A DNA stretch of 64,000 bases from Nitrospirillum viridazoti (GTDB taxonomy: Bacteria; Pseudomonadota; Alphaproteobacteria; Azospirillales; Azospirillaceae). The notes beneath the pieces were generated by a model. That model was given only the letters and a program-made list of their open reading frames with translations. It searched no databases and had not been told where the DNA came from. The DNA is taken from assembly GCF_007827975.1 (NCBI RefSeq), contig NZ_VITT01000030.1. One strand, written 5' to 3'. The translations under genes and the position numbers were made by a program. This document shows, one piece after another, positions 60,301 through 64,000 of this stretch (positions are counted from its first letter, which is position 1; every line of letters begins with the position of its first letter).

Positions 60301-61547
60301 ATGTCGTCGCGGAAGCGGTCGTTCCATTCGCCCCACCCGGCGGGGAAGCCACCGGGACGGTAGCCGCCGGGGCCGATGTCCCACGGCTCCGCGATCAGCT
60401 TCAGGTCGCGCAACAGTGGATCCTGGGACAGGGCGGACAGGAAGGCGCCGTTGGGGTCGAATCCGCTGTCCGTCCGCCCCAGGGTGGCGGCCAGGTCGAA
60501 GCGGAAGCCGTCCAGCCCAGCGCGGGTCGCCCAGGTGCGCAGCGCGTCCAGCGCCAGGCGCATCAGGGCCGGCCGCTCGACGGGCAGGGTGTTGCCGCAG
60601 CCGGTGTCGTTCACGTAATAGCGGCGATCATCAGGGCGCAGGCGATAGTAGCTGGCGTTGTCCAGGCCGCGCAGGCTGAGGGTGGGACCCAGTTCGTCGG
60701 ATTCGGCGGAGTGGTTCAGCACCACGTCCAGGATGACCTCGATGCCGGCGGCATGCAATGCTGCCACGGCGGCGCGCACCTCCGCCCATCCGCCCGGCGC
60801 CAGGCGGGGATCGGGGGCACAGAAGGCGATGGGGTTGTAGCCCCAGGCGTTGCGGAGGCCCAGCGGCGCCAGGTGGCGCTCATCCGCCCAGGCCATGGCC
60901 GGCAGGATTTCCAGCGTGGTGACGCCCAGCCGCTTCAGGTAATCGACCGCCGCCGGATGGCCCAGCCCGGCGAAGGTGCCGCGCAGTTCCTCCGGCACCT
61001 CGGGGTGCAGGGCGGTGTAGCCCTTCAGGTGGCATTCGTAGATCACGGTGCGGCCCCAGGGCACGCGGGGGCGCGTCACCGGGCCGGGATCGAACGGCCC
61101 CTCCACCACCGCCTTGGGCACGAAGGGGGCGCTGTCCACCGTGTCGGCGGCCAGGTCGGCGTCCGGCTCCCCCGGCTTGTGGCCGAACTGGGCGGGATGG
61201 GGCAGGAAAGGCCCGTCCAGCCGAGTGGCGTGCGGGTCCAGCAGCAGCTTGGCCGGGTTGAAGCGGTGGCCGGCGCGGGGATCGAAGGGTCCATGGGCCC
61301 GCAGGCCATAGCGCTGCCCCGCGCGGACGCCGCGCACGAAGCCGTGGAAGACGTCGCCGGTGCGCTCCATCAGGGCGACGCGGACGGACTCGGTCGGCGC
61401 CTCGCCTTCGGTCCCCGCGTCGAACAGGCACAGCTCGATAGCGGTGGCGTGGGCGGAATGGACGGCGACATTGATGCCGTGCGCCGTCAGGGTGACGCCC
61501 AGCGGTTCGGGGGTGCCGGGGCCATCGGCGGGGCGGCGGACGCTCAC
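57324..61547 (-). CDS. Glycogen debranching enzyme GlgX fused to 4-alpha-glucanotransferase MalQ (1407 aa)
   Basis: Residues ~1-690 are GlgX: the CBM48-like start (GVTLTAHGINVAVHSAHATAIELCLFD) and the GH13 core with nucleophile DGFRFDLAATLGR (about 345), acid/base LIAEPWDIGPGGY (about 385) and FIVAHDGFSLADLV (about 453). Residues ~700-1407 are MalQ (GH77): RIDHVMGLKRLFWV (about 1166), VAVVGEDLGTVPEGF (about 1213) and VSTHDLPTLAGWW (about 1263). All catalytic acids are present in both. No stop or frame break separates them. It removes branches and rearranges the freed maltodextrins. The start is GTG, overlapping the glgA stop (GTGA). Confidence 0.93.
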   Translation of the reverse strand: MSVRRPADGPGTPEPLGVTLTAHGINVAVHSAHATAIELCLFDAGTEGEAPTESVRVALMERTGDVFHGFVRGVRAGQRYGLRAHGPFDPRAGHRFNPAKLLLDPHATRLDGPFLPHPAQFGHKPGEPDADLAADTVDSAPFVPKAVVEGPFDPGPVTRPRVPWGRTVIYECHLKGYTALHPEVPEELRGTFAGLGHPAAVDYLKRLGVTTLEILPAMAWADERHLAPLGLRNAWGYNPIAFCAPDPRLAPGGWAEVRAAVAALHAAGIEVILDVVLNHSAESDELGPTLSLRGLDNASYYRLRPDDRRYYVNDTGCGNTLPVERPALMRLALDALRTWATRAGLDGFRFDLAATLGRTDSGFDPNGAFLSALSQDPLLRDLKLIAEPWDIGPGGYRPGGFPAGWGEWNDRFRDDMRHFWRGDGHKLGALATRLAGSADLFGAKRRPSRSVNFIVAHDGFSLADLVSYQAKHNEANGEHNRDGTDDNASWNHGVEGPSDDPAVTAARRRDMRALIATLMVARGTPMLGMGAEAGRTQDGNNNAYAQDNRLNWLDHGAIDAGLYEFTRRAIALRQAHPALRADHFLTGDPNAAGVPDVEWLRADGQALAGGDWDGEGPLVAVFAAPAETGDIDRVAVIVNRAWEARTVAPPWNRAGHGWRQVLDSGAAADGDGDDAPVAGPFPVGPRTVLVLAEQPADEGRRRSPPTADLLDRYARAVGVAPDWWDEMGGHHPVPDQTKRALLGAMGLDAETLGAVRDGLERLSEEGPFRPLPRTVVGTAGQALRLVVPLADAPALDLAQRLEDGTARVLKVALDGRRLPVTAPDGRRCTVVEVTLDALPAGVHRLCLANRPEIAATLVVAPPRAHLPPALGEARRFGVGAHLYALRRAGDQGVGDFTTLARLGTGAGALGAVTVGINPLHALFNGDRDRASPYQPSDRRFLDPLYIDLAALGDADPAGAAALLLAAEGAALDQLLARRAIDYPAVWALKRRALAAAHAGFRDLTRRQPDHPVVDELATFVRAGGESLQRFARFQALAEIHAGPWTHWPEAARVADAPVAPEGLDFPLWLQWLADRQLAAADRAARQGGLALGFYRDLAVGAAFDGAETWGNRAEFALDASIGAPPDLFSAEGQVWNLPPPNPLAQEANAGAAFAELLAANMRHAGLLRIDHVMGLKRLFWVPKGAAGRDGAYVAAPFDLLLARTLLESLRAGVAVVGEDLGTVPEGFRERLGDAGILSYRVLWFEREGERFRDPARWPANAAACVSTHDLPTLAGWWMAADIAEKHTLGLLDETADAQARVARREEKRGLLDQLVGAGLLTATDADLDGPLDDTLAAAIHAFVTAAPSTLMLAQVDDLAGEVDAVNLPGTDRERPNWRRRLGLDVDALLSTGRSRAIMAAVAQGRQQ

Positions 61548-62998
61548 GGTGCGCGATTCCCCACCAGATCGCGGTACAGGGCGGCGTAGCGGCGCGCCGG
61601 ATTGGTCCAGGATACGTCCGTCGCCATGGCATTACGGCGTAGGCGCTTCCACACCGCCTGGTCGGCATGCAGGGCGGCCGCGCGCTGGACGGCCCCCTCC
61701 AGCGCCAGGGTGGTGGTCGGCTGGAAGCGCAGGCCCGTGCCCACGCCGCTGGCGAGCGCCATCTCGTTGGCGTCGATGATGGTGTCGGCCAGGCCGCCGA
61801 CGCTGGAGACGACGGGGATGGCGCCATAGCGCAGGGCGTACAGCTGGGTCAGGCCGCAGGGCTCGAACCGCGAGGGCACGATCAGCGCCTCCGCCCCCGC
61901 CTGGATCAGATGGGCCAGCGGCTCGTCATAGCCGATGACGCAGCCGATGCGGCCGGGGTGAGCCGCGGCGGCATTGCGGTAGCCGCGCTCCAGCGCCGCT
62001 TCTCCGGCCCCCAGCAGCACCAGCTGGCCGCCGGCGGCGATCAAAGTGGGGATGGCCTCCAGCAGCAGATCCAGGCCCTTCTGCCAGGACAGGCGGCTGA
62101 CCACGCCGAACAGCAGGGCGTTGGGGTTGGTGGCGAGGCCGAACCGTTCCTGCAAGGCGGCCTTGGCGGTGGCACGGCCCTTCATCTGCCTGGGCGAGAA
62201 AGGGGCGGGCAGAAAGGGGTCGGCGGCCGGATCCCAGATGGCGGTGTCGACGCCGTTGATGATGCCGCTCAATTGCCCCGCGCGGGCGCGCAACAGGCCG
62301 TCCAGCCCCATGCCGGCGTCGGGCCCCCGGATTTCCTGGGCGTAGGTGGGGGAGACGGTGGTGATGCGGTCGGCCAGCTGCAGCCCCGCCTTCAGATAGC
62401 CCACCGCGCCGTAATACTCGACGCCCTCCATATTGAAGGCATGCGCCGGCAGGCCCAGGCGGGGCAGCAGCGTCGCCTCGAATTGGCCCTGGAAGGCCAG
62501 GTTATGCACCGTCATCACCGTGGCCGGCCGCTGCCAGCCGTCATAGACCAGGTAGGCGGGGGTCAGGCCGGCCTGCCAGTCATGGGCGTGGACGACGTCG
62601 GGCTGGGGCACGCCGCCCCGGCCCAGGCCGATCTCCGCCGCGGCGCGCGACAGTGCTGCGAAGCGCAGGGGATTGTCCTGCCAGTCGCGCCCGTCCGGGC
62701 CGATGTAGGGGTTGCCCGACCGGGCATACAGGTGCGGGGCGTCCACCACGATCAGGTCCAGGCCGTGGGCCGTGCCGGCCACCAGCCGTGCCGGCCCGCC
62801 GAACAGCTCGGCGAAGGCATGCACCTCCCGCCCGTCCTGCAAGGCCTCGGTCACGGCGGGGTAGCCCGGCACCAGGGTGGTGACAGCCACATCCTCCGCC
62901 GCCAGTGCCCCGGGCAAGGCCCCCACCACATCCGCCAGCCCCCCGGTCTTGATCAGGGGAAACACCTCCGAGGCGACCGAGAGCACGGAAATCGGCAT
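61544..62998 (-). CDS. glgA: Glycogen synthase GlgA
   Basis: A 484-aa GT5 enzyme that adds glucose from ADP-glucose to glycogen. The N-terminus has SVASEVFPLIKTGGLADVVG with the KTGGL ADP-glucose motif; DVVHAHDWQAGL and TVHNLAFQGQFEATLLPRLG follow. The C-terminal half has SRLSWQKGLDLLLEAIP, PSRFEPCGLTQLYALRYGAIPVV and GLRFQPTTTLALEGAV. Full length. It lies between glgC (61 bases upstream) and the glgX-malQ fusion (4-base overlap). Confidence 0.95.
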   Translation of the reverse strand: MPISVLSVASEVFPLIKTGGLADVVGALPGALAAEDVAVTTLVPGYPAVTEALQDGREVHAFAELFGGPARLVAGTAHGLDLIVVDAPHLYARSGNPYIGPDGRDWQDNPLRFAALSRAAAEIGLGRGGVPQPDVVHAHDWQAGLTPAYLVYDGWQRPATVMTVHNLAFQGQFEATLLPRLGLPAHAFNMEGVEYYGAVGYLKAGLQLADRITTVSPTYAQEIRGPDAGMGLDGLLRARAGQLSGIINGVDTAIWDPAADPFLPAPFSPRQMKGRATAKAALQERFGLATNPNALLFGVVSRLSWQKGLDLLLEAIPTLIAAGGQLVLLGAGEAALERGYRNAAAAHPGRIGCVIGYDEPLAHLIQAGAEALIVPSRFEPCGLTQLYALRYGAIPVVSSVGGLADTIIDANEMALASGVGTGLRFQPTTTLALEGAVQRAAALHADQAVWKRLRRNAMATDVSWTNPARRYAALYRDLVGNRAP

Positions 62999-63013
62999 GG
63001 GGCATCAGTCCTT

Positions 63014-63064
63014 CAGGCGATCAGGGCAGGCGATCAGGGCAGCGATAAGGGCAGGCAAATCAGG
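63014..63064. repeat. Short tandem repeats between glgC and glgA
   Basis: Two exact 13-base units caggcgatcaggg (63014-63026, 63027-63039), then two diverged copies cagcgataaggg (63040-63051) and caggcaaatcagg (63052-63064). The last runs over the glgC stop codon. Confidence 0.7.
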
Positions 63065-64000
63065 CCAGGCGGTCGATCATGGCTTGGGTGATGAGGCAGG
63101 TGCCGCTGGCGCTGCGCCGGAAGCGGCGCGCGTCCTCCTCCGGATCCTCGCCCACCACCAAGCCGGTGGGGATGTGGACGCCGCGGTCGACGACGACGTT
63201 GGTCAGCCGGGCCGACCGGGCGACATCGACATAGGGCAGCAGCACAGCGTTTTCCACCGAGGAGAAGGAATTGATGCGCACGCCGGTGAACAGCAGCGCC
63301 CGCTTCAGCGACGCGCCGGACACGATGCAGCCACCCGACACGAGGGAGGAGATGGCCTGGCCGCGCCGGCCCTCCTCGTCATGGACGAACTTGGCGGGCG
63401 GCGTGATCTCGCTGTAGGTCCAGATGGGCCAGTCCTGGTCGTAGAGATCCAGGCCCGGCACCAGGTCGGTCAGGTCCAGGTTGGCCTCGGCATAGGCATC
63501 CACCGTGCCGACGTCGCGCCAGTAGGGCTGGGCCTCGGAGCTGGAGCGCACGCAGGAGCGGGAGAAGTGGTGCGCCACCGCCTTACCGTGCTTCACGATG
63601 TAGGGGATGATGTCCTTGCCGAAATCGCGAGACGATCCCGGCGTAGCGGCGTCGCGGCGCAACTGGTCGAACAGGAACTCGGTGTTGAAGACATAGATGC
63701 CCATGGAGGCCAGGCAGCGGTCCGTGGACCCCGGCATGGTGGGCGGATCCTTGGGCTTCTCCACGAAGGAGATGATGCGGTCCTCGGCATCCACATGCAT
63801 GACGCCGAAGCCCTTGGCCTCTTCCTTGCTGACCTCGAGGCAGCCCACGGTGACGTCGGCGCCGGAGTCGACGTGCTGCTGCAGCATCAACTCGTAGTCC
63901 ATCTTATAGATGTGGTCGCCGGCCAGGATGACCATGTAGCGGGGCTCATAATCCTGGATGATGTCCAGGTTCTGATAGACGGCGTCGGCCGTGCCCTCAT
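63060..64000 (-). CDS. glgC: Glucose-1-phosphate adenylyltransferase GlgC (5' end outside window)
   Basis: The first committed enzyme of glycogen synthesis; it makes ADP-glucose from glucose-1-phosphate and ATP. Only the C-terminal ~313 residues are in the window. They contain EGTADAVYQNLDIIQDYEPR, VILAGDHIYKMDY, VEKPKDPP, SMGIYVFNTEFL, YWRDVGTVDAYAEANLDL and the left-handed helix domain (SGGCIVSGASLKRALLFTGVRINSFSSVENAVLLPYVDV). It is the first of the three glycogen genes, transcribed leftward. Confidence 0.95.
   Translation of the reverse strand, partial: EGTADAVYQNLDIIQDYEPRYMVILAGDHIYKMDYELMLQQHVDSGADVTVGCLEVSKEEAKGFGVMHVDAEDRIISFVEKPKDPPTMPGSTDRCLASMGIYVFNTEFLFDQLRRDAATPGSSRDFGKDIIPYIVKHGKAVAHHFSRSCVRSSSEAQPYWRDVGTVDAYAEANLDLTDLVPGLDLYDQDWPIWTYSEITPPAKFVHDEEGRRGQAISSLVSGGCIVSGASLKRALLFTGVRINSFSSVENAVLLPYVDVARSARLTNVVVDRGVHIPTGLVVGEDPEEDARRFRRSASGTCLITQAMIDRLA

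Noticed and set aside
59019..61589. 856-codon plus-strand frame opposite the glgX part of the fusion
   Set aside because: Low-complexity His/Gln/Gly/Arg translation. The minus strand carries intact GlgX catalytic motifs.
61667..63091. 474-codon plus-strand frame opposite glgA
   Set aside because: Gly/Gln/His-rich shadow of glycogen synthase.

Overview
The window is high-GC DNA with alphaproteobacterial gene families (MucR/Ros regulator, HWE/HisKA_2-type histidine kinase, trb conjugation genes of the kind found in rhizobial and azospirillar ICEs). The most economical reading is the right end of a large integrative and conjugative element (ICE) in an Azospirillum/Nitrospirillum-like alphaproteobacterium (genus inferred, not proven). 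The ICE runs from before base 1 to the 3' end of a tRNA-Asn gene at 56307-56382. The chromosome continues to the right of it.

Bases 1-10317 hold a mobilisation module and regulators. There is a DUF3363-type relaxase (1116-3101), a sensor kinase, two small XRE repressors that each sit by a perfect palindrome, a MucR-family regulator and the VirD4/TraG coupling protein (8293-10317). Bases 10318-28960 are cargo and insertion sequences that separate traG from the rest of the transfer genes. They include a PAS-PAS chemotaxis transducer, an IS66-family remnant whose transposase gene is split by a large-serine-recombinase element, and an IS110-family element that truncates a degenerate GGDEF/EAL gene. 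Two divergent sensory operons follow (cache / HAMP / GGDEF-EAL, and TonB receptor / YfiR-like / chemotaxis transducer) around an unusually AT-rich spacer, then small membrane and unknown genes, one of them frameshifted.

Bases 28964-38943 are a compact mating-pair operon, copG-trbBCDEJLFGI-DUF2274-DUF736. Most genes overlap or lie within a few bases of each other. The ribosome-binding site of the first gene lies in a hairpin. TrbK and TrbH are absent.

Bases 39272-54373 look like an anti-phage defence island. Rightward there is a 19-codon leader ORF, a 947-residue unknown protein, a 357-residue unknown protein, a very large DEAH helicase with a DUF1998-type C-terminus (DruE-like, 1849 aa) and a NERD-nuclease/UvrD-helicase fusion. 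Convergent to it lie a GHKL (MORC/MutL-like) ATPase and a DUF4338 (DruA-like) protein. The two operons meet in overlapping stop codons. Both Druantia hallmark families occur together with a nuclease-helicase and a GHKL ATPase, a combination I do not recognise as a standard Druantia subtype. It is the best candidate here for an undescribed system.

Bases 54852-56306 carry the P4-type tyrosine integrase, repeats upstream of it and a terminator behind tRNA-Asn. Bases 56684-64000 are chromosomal: a Nudix hydrolase convergent with a glycogen operon glgC-glgA-glgX::malQ, in which debranching enzyme and 4-alpha-glucanotransferase are fused in one 1407-residue polypeptide.
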